Assembly (NCBI GenBank): GCA_002633005.1
Contig: NMRA01001053.1
Coordinates: 18,069-62,706, forward strand
Length of the DNA stretch: 44,638 nucleotides
Origin: Phoronis australis
Lineage: Eukaryota > Phoronida > Phoronidae
Reading direction: 5' to 3'
Below the pieces are notes generated by a model, which saw nothing but the letters and a program-made list of their open reading frames with translations, made no database searches and was not told where the DNA came from. The position numbers were made by a program, and so were the translations under genes. Numbering within the stretch: position 1 is the first letter of the stretch; each line of letters starts with the position of its first letter. Shown in pieces: positions 32,065-42,613 of the stretch.

Positions 32065-34215
32065 AGCGAACCTTTTACAGCACTGTAGCAAACAATAAAA
32101 AATAAGGACGATTGATACAATGATAAATTACGATGTAAACTCTTCAAATTTGACATAAGCAACGAATGTGTAAAGCAGCCGATACCCCGCCGTTCACGTC
32201 ACTGACACATCAGCCAATCAGCGATCGCTTTCAGAATTCAGTGTTTTGACCATGAATACGAATTGGCTTTTGTTTGGCACGCAAGTCAGGCAAATGTGAG
32301 TTTTATTTATAGGTTAGAACCGATTAACTGCAACATTATTTTGACTACAGTCCCCTTTTAAGGAGGTCGGAAAAACGATATACCCGCTTTCTTCGCAGCT
32401 TCATAGTTCGGACAAGTGAGAACGATGCACCGGTGATATACTCTGCAAACGAACCACTGACGTCGCTGCGCCGTTTCTCACCTTCCTCACAGGTTAACGC
32501 GATACCTCTCGGCAAGGTGAGGTCGACCGTATAAGAGGCGATGTGTATTTAGACCGATTAAGACGGTAAAAAAGGTTAATTGAATCGGGTGGCATTCTCC
32601 TTTAATAGTTTTTGATAAATTCTTTCTCATAACCACTGTTTGTAATTTTCGACAATATCAATAAATAAGAATGTATTTTAAATCAATTCAAATCTCCTTT
32701 TACTCCCACTTTTTCAATACTCAAACTTTAAAACGACTTAGCATCTATCAGTCTCAGGCGCTCGAATTTCCCGATGACTCATAATCATATATAAGAAACA
32801 TAGAGGTTGGACGCTAAAACTTTGCCGAGCCGAGGCTCCCAACTTCAACTGTCCAAAATCCAAATAAAATCTGCGTGCACCTCCCTCTTAATGCGGTCGG
32901 CTCTACCGTCAGCCCACCGCATTGCCGACTCATAAGGCGACCCCACAGCCGACTCTTAATTGCCGAACGGCCGTCAGCCGACCCGCGTTTATAACAGTGC
33001 GACCGTGACGTTAGCTTTTCGGCATCTTCACAAAAGCGCAGTAACTGTGCGTTCAATGTATTTTCGCCTTCCGACACGAATCTATGATGAATACGGAGTT
33101 TTAAAAAGTCCACTATTGAGGACAGTATAAAAGGTTAACCTGTTTAGTGGATTATTTATTGCCAACAGATGTACGTGTGAACAGAAAGCGTGTCTACGTA
33201 AAGAAATTAAGTGTGTTTGTTCAAAAGTTTTCAGAGTCGTGCGGTCAGGGCCCTACGTACGTACAACAACCATGACAAACTACAAAGCAGGTTTTCAAAA
33301 TTAGATTAACAGTTTACGGCATACCGCATACAATGCACGTTCTTAAAGAGGCATGGAACGCGAAAGTAACATCTCGCAACGGCCTGCACAGAATAATTCA
33401 ATTTCCTTTGTGTGTTAACTTTAAGAAAAATCACAAAATTTACGATTTTTGAAATAGGCACGAATGAAAAACTCTGTGGTTACCACATAGTTTCTAATCT
33501 CCGTCCCATTCATGATGAATGCGTGCATGCGCTCAAAGCCAGTTGCTTGAAATCCTTCGAGGTCAAAGGTCATATTTTCCACATAATGGAAATGTATTAC
33601 ATCTATGTCTCGCCATACCAATTAAGGAGACGTCCTTTTTAATCGTTTTTTGAAATTTGAAACTAAAAGAAAATGCCTTGACATCAACAGAAATTAAAAT
33701 CTTTACGAGCAAACACTAACAATTCCTGGTGAGCAGATTGAACTCAATTTCCGTGGCAGCGAAGCATTTTCAATATTAGAAACTTAGCTGTTTATTGCAT
33801 TCCAGGCCCCTTTAATGCAAACGACTTTTGTAATACCAATTAAATTTAATGTAACAACCTGTTCATACTTCAAAAGAACGTTCATGTACAATAGAGTCTT
33901 GCACATGCCTTTATCTGATAACAATTTTTACCATACGTTGAAAGCAACAGTTTCGGTGCATTTATTTTCGTAAGGATTTTTGGAAAGAAAGAAAACTAAA
34001 ATGTTACGGCACTTAGTAATAAAAGCCTAGAATCCGTATTTGATAATCGCTTTCGTCAGAAAATCACTCAACAGATGTTTGTATTGACATGTAATTACAG
34101 ATAACTTTTATTCGCCTTGAATATGTTCATTTAGCTGCATGAAATTTACCATACACAGACACTTTACTGAAGAACGCTTATCGTGGGCATATTGTCTCCG
34201 AGTATTCGTGCATAC

Positions 34216-34270
34216 ATTTTGAGAACCAATTTAATGCCGTTATTCAGAGGATAAAATTGGTTCTAAAACC
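34216..34270 (+). repeat. Palindromic MITE (TTTTGAGAACC), second copy
   Basis: TTTTGAGAACCAATTTAATG and AAAATTGGTTCTAAAA share the arms and the TTATTCAG centre with 3304-3400. Confidence 0.6.
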
Positions 34271-34605
34271 CTATATATCTGACTATTTTTTTAAAGTGTT
34301 TATTACGAAATCTTCGATACAATGAACAGAAAGCGCCAAGAGGCATTATACCTGGGTTGAAAAAGTACAAAGAAATCTATGTACAATTATTTTACACAAA
34401 TACATAAATTAGATAAAAATAACACGATGAGGGACGATCGTAGTGTTTAAATTTTCACTCGCCTTGACTGGCTGGAAATAATATCTTGATTGACATGCCA
34501 AACTATGCGTTATATTAGTATTTGATGCAAGGGCAGAAAACAATGAAAAACATTTAAACTTGGCACAATACCACTTACCGTTTGGCATTATAATTGTGTT
34601 TTATT

Positions 34606-34680
34606 TTACACACAATACTTTGGTATCATGCCAGCGCTGCTTTTGGCAAAGTTCTTCAGCATTTCTCCTATATCCGCCAT
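34606..34680 (-). CDS. Short ORF with start-like context, possible first exon
   Basis: AAAATGGCGG at 34680 opens MADIGEMLKNFAKSSAGMIP, then KYCV and TAA. The start context and composition resemble a first coding exon, and GT dinucleotides shortly before the stop could serve as donors. No continuation was recognised. Confidence 0.22.
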   Translation of the reverse strand: MADIGEMLKNFAKSSAGMIPKYCV

Positions 34681-35778
34681 TTTGAATTTCGACCAATTTT
34701 GATCGTTTGATGATGTCTTATAGGGTTCTGTAATGTATCGTGTCTAATGTATTGCGAGACGTAGAATACGTTTCTGGTATTATTTATGAATTCTGGGTGA
34801 AATCTAAGGTACACTGAGAGGTCAAATGTTAAGTTGAACTGAAATAAGAAAAACCCACCTCTTTTGGAGGACGAAATGTTAGGACGTGCTAAAGTTGCAT
34901 TTTTGTGTTTTTCTGAATTAGATATCCTCCCAAAATCTCAATAAACGAAATCACAATACTATGTTTATGACGTATGAAGCCTACTCAGTACTACTGTCAT
35001 CAGTTTGCATATGCTACATGTAGGCATATGCCCACATTCCTGTTCTGTTTTATTGGCCAATTATGCAATTAAATTAATTATGAATGAAATAGCAAATACA
35101 GGACCCCGACTTTTAAAACCAAAATCTCCATAAATGAAGTCGCAATACCGAGCGTCCCTCATCAATATCAACGTATATATATACCTATGCATTCATGTGT
35201 TGTTATGCCGGAGAGTTGTTGCAATGAACTTCAAAATGTTTCGTTACTGGATATCTGGAGTAGTGACCTTTTCTAACAAGATGTACACATACTGAAAATC
35301 CTTGAGGCCCGTATGATTAAATTTTAAACTCCATCAACAAATTCCCAAGACACGGATATCCATAGAATTTTATGTTTAAACACGTAACGCCTCCCCCCTC
35401 TCTGTTTGCATCGGCTTTTAATTGTGTCCATCGTATAGTGTTAACTCCTGCTTTGCGTAGTTTGATCTATAGTTGTGATGGCGGGAGTTCGAATCATATT
35501 TGCTCCTTAGATGGTCTATGATGACTGAAGTACCGACACTTAATCATTGGAATACATATCAGGTATCCCTAAAAAGTGAGCCACTTTTTGACAAGTAATT
35601 TTTTCAAATTTCTTGCAGATGAACCTTAGGATATCATCAACAACTGTGCTAAATATGAAAGAGACCTGTGTCCAATGTGAGAGAACTGTGAAATTAAAAT
35701 CAATCCAAAAATCAAATATCTAAGGGAAGCTAGCTTATTGCAGTCTATGCTGAATGTGGCCTACGTCTTCTTCCGCGA

Positions 35779-36000
35779 CTATACGGAGACGTTCCTTCCA
35801 ACCAGAAATGCTTTTTCGTATTTTTCCATCGAGATTTCCAGTGGTGGATCTACGTTTTCAATGAGGGGTTCAGGTTTCGCGTGCAGCGTGCCAAGCGGGG
35901 GAGGTCGAGAGGGGGGCTTTCTCTCGTCCTCTGTAAGATACTTTTCTGTTTTTGTGGCCAAATAGTGCGATTCCCATGCATTCCTGTGAGTTTGTGGCAG
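35779..36000 (-). CDS. Unrecognised open frame, possible exon
   Basis: From just after a TAA near 36001 the frame reads LPQTHRNAWESHYLATKTEK, then YLTEDERKPPSRPPPLGTLH and EISMEKYEKAFLVGRN before TAG at 35781-35779. The composition is rich in Lys, Glu and Pro and looks coding, perhaps a small filament- or microtubule-associated protein, but I do not recognise it. A possible acceptor (AACTCACAG) lies within it near 35987. No ATG begins the frame. Confidence 0.35.
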   Translation of the reverse strand: MPQTHRNAWESHYLATKTEKYLTEDERKPPSRPPPLGTLHAKPEPLIENVDPPLEISMEKYEKAFLVGRNVSV

Positions 36001-36449
36001 TTAACGTTTCTCTGGAGTTTGTCTTATAAGATTTAATACCCTTCTCGATTTCTGTTCATGAACTCGGCTAATAAATTCCTTGAAACCATATTTGTGCACA
36101 TCTGGGTATGAGTCACGCCACCAGCAAAATTTAGGTGGAACATCTGTCTACACACACCGATTATTTGCAGACGAAAAGTCGTGTTCGAAAACGCATAGTG
36201 TGTGTACAGAGGTTTAGACACCCGGAAAATGTTCAAGAGCATAAGGATCACCGACGGCCATGCAAAAACCAACAATTGAATATCAGATGATCGCGTGACA
36301 GCAGTTACTAGTTGTTTAGAAAGAAGACTGGCAACGACTGTTATGCCCGGAAACTAATAAACAGATATTCTGCCTCGTTACGAGAAAAATGACCAACGAT
36401 CGTGATCTCAGGTCATGGTCTATTATCAAAAGCGACAATAAACACTTAA

Positions 36450-36607
36450 AGGCGAAGGCAACCTTTTTCCATGTCATTTTGAGCTAAAATAAGGTTGGTT
36501 GGTTATCCTAGACATATTTTTCACTTAATTACAGCTTTTCGTAATTTTATTAATTATTCGTCCGCTTTTCCGGAAGTGACGTTTTAGGAGGCAAGCGCTT
36601 CCCGCCA
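36450..36607 (+). repeat. Left terminal inverted repeat of the Kolobok-like element
   Basis: These 158 bp are inverted at 38233-38390 with about three differences. The outer end is AGGCGAAGGCAACC and the inner end is GAAGCGCTTGCC-type sequence next to GGCGGG. Confidence 0.92.
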
Positions 36608-36714
36608 ATTTCTTTTCACATAGTCTGACTGTGAGAGCTGCCGAGTCAGTCATTGTTCTACCTCGGTTGTGTTAAGTTCCGTCGTCGTTCGCTTTCATTT
36701 ACTAGTCAGTCAAC

Positions 36715-37810
36715 ATGCCACACTGTTGCTGCGTACCGGGATGTAGTAATTATCGGCTCACGCGCGCTTTGGGAGTGCCTTTGCATCGCTTTCCGATGGA
36801 TGACACACTTCGCCGTACTTGGCTCGTTCGTGTGAAGAACGCAGCGTTACCCGTCCACGCAACGTACAAAGCAGTGGAGAATTACCGTGTGTGTGGCAAG
36901 CACTTTCTGCCGTCCGATTACGAAAGGGATTTGTACGCTGAACTGATGAAGGTCCCCGCGAAACAACGCTTGAAGAAGGATGCCATTCCGTCTGTGTTGA
37001 TTCCCGGCAGTGCCCCGTCGCCACCCCCGAGAAGTGCGTTTTTGAAGCGAGAAGCCTCGCGAGCTGTGGCCAGTACAGTGACTGGAGCCAGTGGAGGCAC
37101 TTCATCTACTGTCACCCGTGCCTCCGAACGTACCCCAGAGCGTGCAATTCCTGGAACCAGTAGTGATTCGCCCTGTGCTGTTTTCTCCAGCCCAGAGCCT
37201 CTAAGCAGCCCTGCAGCGATATTGAGTAGTGGGAGTGATTACAGGCCCAGTTCGACACCCAGTGAAGAGGACAGTTCGTCGTCCAGTGAACAGATCGGTG
37301 AGCCAAACTTTGATAAGTTTATTGTGGACTTGTCTAAAGTGTTGGAGCTATTTAGAAGGTGCCAGGTGTGTGGCGAGGGAGTCACACGACACAATGTAAG
37401 CAGTTTGGGTGCTCAGGTCACCATCCAGTGGGAGTGTGTCACGGGACACTCTGGCAAGTGGGACAGTTGTTCCTCTGTCCGTGGTATGCCGGAGGTCCAC
37501 TTAACCATGTCCAGTGGTGTGCTCTTCACTGGAAACACGTTTCAGTCGGTGAAGACAATGATGGACTTTGGAAAAGTCAAGTTTTTTTTCGAAAACAACA
37601 TTCAACAACATTCAGAATTCCTATTTAATACCAGTTGTCAATGACGCATACATGTCACAACATCTCGAGTTGGTGGCGGAATTCATGGAGAAGGAGAACT
37701 TGTCTGACTCACCAGGGCGGTCCGCCAAGTATACCACATACACTCTAATGGAGGAAGAGACCAAAAAGATAATTGATGTGGAACTCGGAACAGCACAAGC
37801 ATTCAATTGA
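36715..37810 (+). pseudogene. THAP-domain transposase, frameshifted and truncated
   Basis: The first frame (36715-37644, 309 codons) opens with a THAP zinc finger: C6-x3-C10, HRFP at 24-27, W36, C60-x2-H63 and AIPSV at 90-94, in the place of the family's AVPTIF box. THAP domains bind specific DNA, in transposases the element ends. A long Ser/Thr/Pro-rich linker (about 98-205) follows, then CQVCG, W.C..GH...W and a VLFTGNTF segment typical of THAP transposons. At a T8 run (37582-37589) homology passes to the next frame (37568-37810), giving TTFNNIQ, SPGRSAKYTTYTLM and KIIDVELG. Related proteins have GDxR..DSPG before SAKY; that part is shortened here and everything after DVELG is gone. Transposition activity is unlikely. 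Related fragments lie at 655-900, 30541-30686, 32362-32441 and 31940-32064. Confidence 0.85.
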
Positions 37811-38074
37811 GGTAGGCATAACAACGCACACAGTGCATTTGCACCAAGATGTGTCACCACGTCTGTCTTCAGTAGCCGCCTCGTTTCTCTCAACAGCTGC
37901 CTGTGCCTGTGTGTACTCTGCCTCGTTGTACTCGGGCTCAAACATGTACCCACCCACTGAATGTCCGTGAAAAAATTCCTCGTCACCACTGCTGTGAACA
38001 AGGTCTCCGTCACTCACACTACTGTCACTGTGATACGGGTCACCGACTCCAGCCATTTTCAGCTTACAACACAC
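37784..38074 (-). CDS. P2X7-ballast-like cysteine-rich accessory ORF of the transposon (3' truncated)
   Basis: The open frame starts at 38074 (or, more likely, at the second ATG at 38056, MAGVGD) and converges on the transposase. It has an acidic, Ser/Asp-rich N-terminus (SSVSDGDL, SSGDEEFF), the motif GGYMFEPEY (41-49) and then SWCKCTVCVVMPTSIECLCC (76-95). The spacing of C78, C80, C83, C92, C94 and C95 resembles the zinc-binding 'ballast' region of vertebrate P2X7 receptors and of small invertebrate proteins annotated as P2X7-like. There are no membrane segments, so it is not a channel. After Cys95-Ser-Glu the frame runs into antisense transposase sequence, so the C-terminus was lost in the same internal deletion. 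The function in the element is unknown. Confidence 0.65.
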
Positions 38075-38232
38075 TAAACAATCCCTAAATCCAACGCAGT
38101 TGAGTTCTCTACTAACCTATCTTGCCACAGAATACTCGCCGATGGAAAGTGGTGGCGACAATTGGTGAAAAATAGCACAAAACAAGAGTAGAATAGAACA
38201 GATTCGCACAGTAAGCTCAACGCAAAACTAAG

Positions 38233-38390
38233 TGGCGGGAAGCGCTTGCCTCCTAAAACGTCACTTCCGGAAAAGCGGACGAGTAATTAATAAAATTACA
38301 AAAAGCTGTAATTAAGTGAAAAATATGTCTAGGATAACTAACCAACCTTATTTTAGCTCAAAATGACATGGAAAAAGGTTGCCTTCGCCT
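38233..38390 (-). repeat. Right terminal inverted repeat of the Kolobok-like element
   Basis: This is the inverted partner of 36450-36607. It ends GGTTGCCTTCGCCT immediately before TTAA. Confidence 0.92.
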
Positions 38391-38748
38391 TTAAGCTGAA
38401 TCACGTTGACTGTTTGTAGTCGGTGGGCCAGATCTCGTAGCGTTCATCCTTGTGAGTACTTTGGGGGGGAACCTAGTTTTTTCTATGTGGCTAGTTAATA
38501 TACCTATAAATCAAATTCCAAAAAGTTTCCACGTCTATACACTTGCACATTTTTTTTTAAATGGTGTTTTTATTGCACGAAATATTATGCACATTCCTGC
38601 CACTTGGTGGCGCTTTTTTATTGAATTGACCAATCATAGAGCCAGATTGTATTGTTGTGCTTAGTTACTTCAATATGGCAGCTCCCATAGAGTGTGATGC
38701 CTGTATAATTCAATGTTTATCAAACAGCACAAAATTGTGATGTAAGAA

Positions 38749-38785
38749 CCTGAAGAAGCTTAGAGAAGCATCCTGACGAAAGCTG
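38749..38785 (+). other. CTGAAGA...GAAA motif, second instance
   Basis: CCTGAAGAAGCTTAGAGAAGC followed by ATCCTGACGAAAGC has the same layout as 24298-24334. It may be the tail of a retroelement fragment. Confidence 0.3.
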
Positions 38786-41384
38786 AAGGACTTTGGAACT
38801 CTGTAGATCAGTAGATCGAAAAGAAGAAGAGGTGTCACAAACGTTTGTGCAGAAAACAGCTGCATGTCCTGCACGTAGCCTATGCAGTATACTGCTGTAG
38901 AAGACCAAGTGTCAGACCAAAATTGAAAGGACATAAAAAAGTATAGCAACGTTTCAAGACACCAGCAGTAGTTCTAAAGCTGAAGCTGTTGAAAGTGATA
39001 GAGATGTTACCCAAAATATTCCAAGAAAATCAATTAGACTTCCAAAATCTGAAACACCCAATTAACCTGAACAAAATAGGAACATTCTGATGAAACAAGA
39101 GTGCATCATTTGTTAGCAGGAGACGTACATTATGGACCACATTTCAAGAACGAGAAAGAAGTAACAACTTTATAGCTTTGAAAAACAGGTACATGTTTTT
39201 GAAAGGTACATCTTGGTGTTTTCCAAGTGTGTTTTAGTATTATCACCGGTTGTTTTTTAACTTGTTCGGACCCTTGGCTGCCTAGGCCTTATCGACAATA
39301 CCGCTGACCCAGTAGAGACGGTGATCATACCATAGGTACTCCATGTGCGGATGCTTTTTGGCAAATTATGCATCACACTGGTTAAACCATAAGTTAGGTT
39401 CCTATAAGTTTAAAAGTACCGCGTAGAGAGATGCCTCTCAGTGAGGAGGCCGTTAATATTTTCATTTGTTCCCAGTTTGAAGAAATACTTCTGCAATCCT
39501 GTTTTTCGAACACTCCCTCGTTCAGTTGCCAAATCAACACTGCTTACGCCAGGGGATAATCATATGGCGTTAAACTGCCTGAGTGGCCAGCTTCCCCGCC
39601 GTAATTTGAGGACGTGGAAGCCACTGTCAAACGTTGCCTTAAGTGTAAATCGCTTGACTATGGTATGAGCATCTGATTTTAAAAAAATGAATTTTAATCA
39701 CTGCAGCCCATTATAACATATTTTGAATCAAACGATTTCCCAAATCCTGCCAGCCTCCAAACAAGGACTTAGTGTTTGACCCTTCATTGCATGTGGGCCA
39801 TCCTCAGTGTGCAGTGCTAAACCCTCTCTAATCGACCATAGTTGGCTCCTTGGAGGTGGAGCTTTGCAGTCGAAATTTGTTTAATGCCCGCAGCTCCATT
39901 GACAGTACTAAATGATGAACGCTGCAAGTGCTGGGAAACTGAGTTTGTGTTGCAATGCTGGGTCAAGCTGTACAGAAATGTGCAGCTCTGACAACTGAAG
40001 TAACTTCAGCAACACTGACTGCACAACATTAGATAGTTTTTTGACAAGTCAACTCTAAATGGACCTCCAACCCCGTTATTTCGTTTTTTGTATTAAAAAG
40101 GGAATTTTATTTGTTGATTAAGTCATAGAAAGTACATACTTTGATTATTGTCATGTACTGCCTGCTAAACGCTGTCAGAATAATCTATTATGTTCATATA
40201 CTCTGTGTGCACAAGAAGTTCACAGAGATCATTCAACTATATTGTTTTTGTACTATAACGTATTTCTGGTGTATTATGCAAACAAGCTATATTTTACACC
40301 ATTAGTTAATGGTTCAGTCATTGAGGCACAAATTTTGCCCAGTCTCAAGTGTTTTGTGTTAGTTTTGTTGTCAGACAATGCCAGAATAACCTTCTAGTAA
40401 CATTCAGACCTAGTTTGCATTTCTGCCACTAGGTATCACTTTACGTTTTTTAAATTTCACTGTTTACAATTAGTCTACAATAGTAAAACATGTAATGTGA
40501 GTGTGTTATTGTTCAATACAATGACATCGATGGGACCATATTGCTTGTTTTACAAAAAAGATAGCAAAAACTGTTGTTTTTGCAAATATAAGTTCTTATT
40601 ATGCAACTTCAAACTCGAATTTTTCAAAAATGTGCAACTTTATATGTGGGAACTTTTTAGATTTTGAAAACACTCTAGTAAATGATTTAAAAACACCAAA
40701 ATAAAATTGCCCCCTTAAAGTACTCACAAAAACATTTTCTGGAAGCCCTACAAATTTTTGCCCACCGCCTAGTTGGGCTACCGTATGTCTCAACGTCGAT
40801 ATTTCCGGAAGCAAATCACCTGAAAACACTTTCACGGAACCAAAACATACTGTACACCGTGGTGAAAAAATATACAAGACCAGTTCGCCAAGGGACCAGA
40901 TGTATACTGAGAGTCAATATCTACACAAATAAGCTGGCCTGGTCCGTCGCAAGGCAAAAGTACACTCTCTAAATATCTCTACAAAAATAGTCGATTTGTC
41001 ACGGGACCAAAAGTACTGACTGAGGAAAATAATTTTATAAAGCACACTGTGGTAAACCTATCTATAAAGTATGTTATATAGCTCTGCAAAATAGTAATCC
41101 GTCGCGGGACAAAAATATAAAAATAGACTGAGAGAACTTTTCAGAACGCACAACACCCGTCCACAAGACTCAAGTGACCACCCGTCCACACGACTCCAGT
41201 GACCACGCCAAACACTTTGGCAATACCTATGATAATGAGTAGTTCCTATAGGCACTACAATACAAACTGCTCCCCATACACTTTTTGATCCCCAGTGGTT
41301 GCTCATGCATGTATTTTATGCATATTGCCGTTACTCATTGACAAAACTTGGCGCATATACAGGCTACCGAGGATTTCCGCAAAC

Positions 41385-41475
41385 AAGCCCATGGGCGTTT
41401 ATTCGGAAAGTGATACTTTCAGGCGTTTCAGTAAGTAACTCCAAATAAACCCCTGGGCATTTATTCGGAAAGGAG
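41385..41475 (+). repeat. Direct repeats GGGC(G/A)TTTATTCGGAAAG
   Basis: TGGGCGTTTATTCGGAAAG near 41391 and TGGGCATTTATTCGGAAAG near 41454 repeat about 63 bp apart. GGACGTTTAGGAGGCTTATT near 41737 is similar. This looks like part of a dispersed repeat rich in GGGCGTTTATT phrases. Confidence 0.45.
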
Positions 41476-42224
41476 AGCTGATATTAAAATATCAGCGTTT
41501 TTTCGCATAAAACTTTTTTGTTTTCGGACTACAAAAACAAGTTAACCAAGACTATTCTTTGTTAACAAATGATATATGCTCCGCAAAACTGAATTTGTGA
41601 CAACAGGTTGACATTGAATGGATATACTTTTCCGAATAAACGTTCCAATGTCTGAACACTTGAAACCCGAGGCAGTGATGCTTATTGCGGTCAGAGCTGA
41701 GGTCGGAACCGGGGTTCCTTTTGCCGGCCTAAAACGGACGTTTAGGAGGCTTATTGAACAAAGCGCGAGTCCAGCAAGACTTTCAGAGAAACTCCAGCCT
41801 ACCCACAATTTCTGGTACAGTTTGCGAATACGGTCACCTTATAAATGTGGGTGACCCCCTTCATTTCTGTTATAGACCTAGCTTGCTAGGCTTCATCATG
41901 AAACGAACCCTAATCTAAACCCGCTACCATGGCCCATACAAGGACCAAACAATTCTTCGTAAAACGAGTTGATCGTTTCTTAAAATAAACATATTACGTG
42001 TACACTGCAAGTTTATTGCGAAACACAACTTTATTATACACCAGCCAAATTCAAGTGCCAAACGTGTGGAGTGTAATAGCATGACGCGGCGGGACAGATG
42101 AGGTAAATACGTTGCAGGTCGATTCACCTGAATGTCAGGGTTGCGGTACCTTAGTATTTTCCCTAACAAACATATCTCAGAGTAACTAAGACTCTAGTAC
42201 CCGATTGGGCTGTGGAATGTTTCA

Positions 42225-42360
42225 GGCCCGTAGCCAGCATTGCGCGAGGGGGGGTTCGAATTTCTAGCACGGTGGACCCTTGATATTTTGCAAACATCGA
42301 CATTGTGGAGTTTTCGGTAAGGCCCTTAATACAGCTTAACTAGGGGGGGTAAGGGAAATC
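42225..42360 (+). mobile_element. CAGGCCCGTAGCCAG repeat fragment
   Basis: CAGGCCCGTAGCCAGCATTG followed by a G-run and GGTTCGAA resembles the end of a widespread invertebrate DNA-transposon repeat. The other end was not defined. Confidence 0.35.
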
Positions 42361-42613
42361 TATATACACAACACCGACTCTCAGCTGTATGTTCCCAAGA
42401 TCAGATGCCCTGACGGTTGCTCACAAAGAACGGGACCCAAATTCGGATGTAATGTGGTCCAGAAAAAGAACGTTCCCGCATTAAACCCTGGCAAACTTTG
42501 AAACCGGGGGTGCTTAAATGAGTGATTACACATCATAACATAATCGTACAGAAATTTTTAATAGGAGAATGATCGACTTGAATATTTTGATCTGGTTGTA
42601 TTTTGCGTGTTAC

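Larger units (their letters stand above)
30687..32361. mobile_element. Nested TTAA element (third family) with THAP and accessory ORF remnants
   Basis: The element at 30691-32357 (1667 bp) lies between TTAA at 30687-30690 and 32358-32361. Its ends are AAGGGAACTGTA and AAGGGGACTGTA (inverted, one mismatch). The related element at 500-2128 shows the uninterrupted site (CTCGAG in place of CTTAAG near 735), so this is a clean insertion within the THAP region of the host element. It carries a THAP N-terminus on the minus strand (32064-31940) and a GYLFEP ORF on the plus strand (30938-31066). Confidence 0.75.
30526..32605 (-). mobile_element. Family A Kolobok-like element, reverse orientation, with nested insertion
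   Basis: The end AGGAGAATGCCACCC (read on minus) sits at 32601, with TTAA at 32602-32605. From there the sequence matches 504-735 of family A down to about 32362, is interrupted by a second TTAA element (30691-32357), and resumes matching 735-900 from 30686 to about 30541. The far end is lost in the N gap. The THAP coding part here is better preserved than in the 500-2128 copy. Confidence 0.78.
32606..36445. other. Intergenic or intronic stretch
   Basis: No confident gene. It holds the hairpin repeat at 34216-34270, the two doubtful open frames at 34606-34680 and 35779-36000, and a GAGTTCGAATC B-box-like site near 35486. The missing SORD 5' exons were searched for here (GICGSD, GHEA, GAGPIG) and not found. 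Confidence 0.4.
36446..38394 (+). mobile_element. Kolobok-like TTAA DNA transposon with THAP transposase and convergent zinc-protein ORF
   Basis: The element at 36450-38390 (1941 bp) is flanked by TTAA on both sides (36446-36449, 38391-38394). Its inverted repeats, 36450-36607 and 38233-38390, are 158 bp each with about three mismatches, and begin AGGCGAAGGCAACC. Inside are a plus-strand THAP transposase (36715-37810, frameshifted and cut short) and a minus-strand cysteine-rich ORF (38074-37784). TTAA targets plus a THAP transposase are the known marks of the Kolobok superfamily; piggyBac also uses TTAA but lacks THAP. The high repeat identity suggests recent movement. The coding part is internally deleted, so it is probably a non-autonomous derivative of a longer two-gene element. 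Confidence 0.88.
38395..42613. other. Stretch with repeat fragments only
   Basis: No gene recognised. A CCACTTGGTGGCGC site lies at 38600-38613 and CCACTAGGTATCAC near 40425. The rest is AT-rich with repeat fragments already listed. Confidence 0.4.

Noticed and set aside
33421-33621. Overlapping open frames on both strands
   Set aside because: TGACCTTTGACCTCGAAGG-type phrases and simultaneous opening on both strands suggest chance or repeat sequence; no splice sites or family match.
41618-41854. 78-codon plus frame rich in Arg and Leu
   Set aside because: It sits in GGACGTTTAGGAGGCTTATT-type repeat sequence and has no start context or family match.
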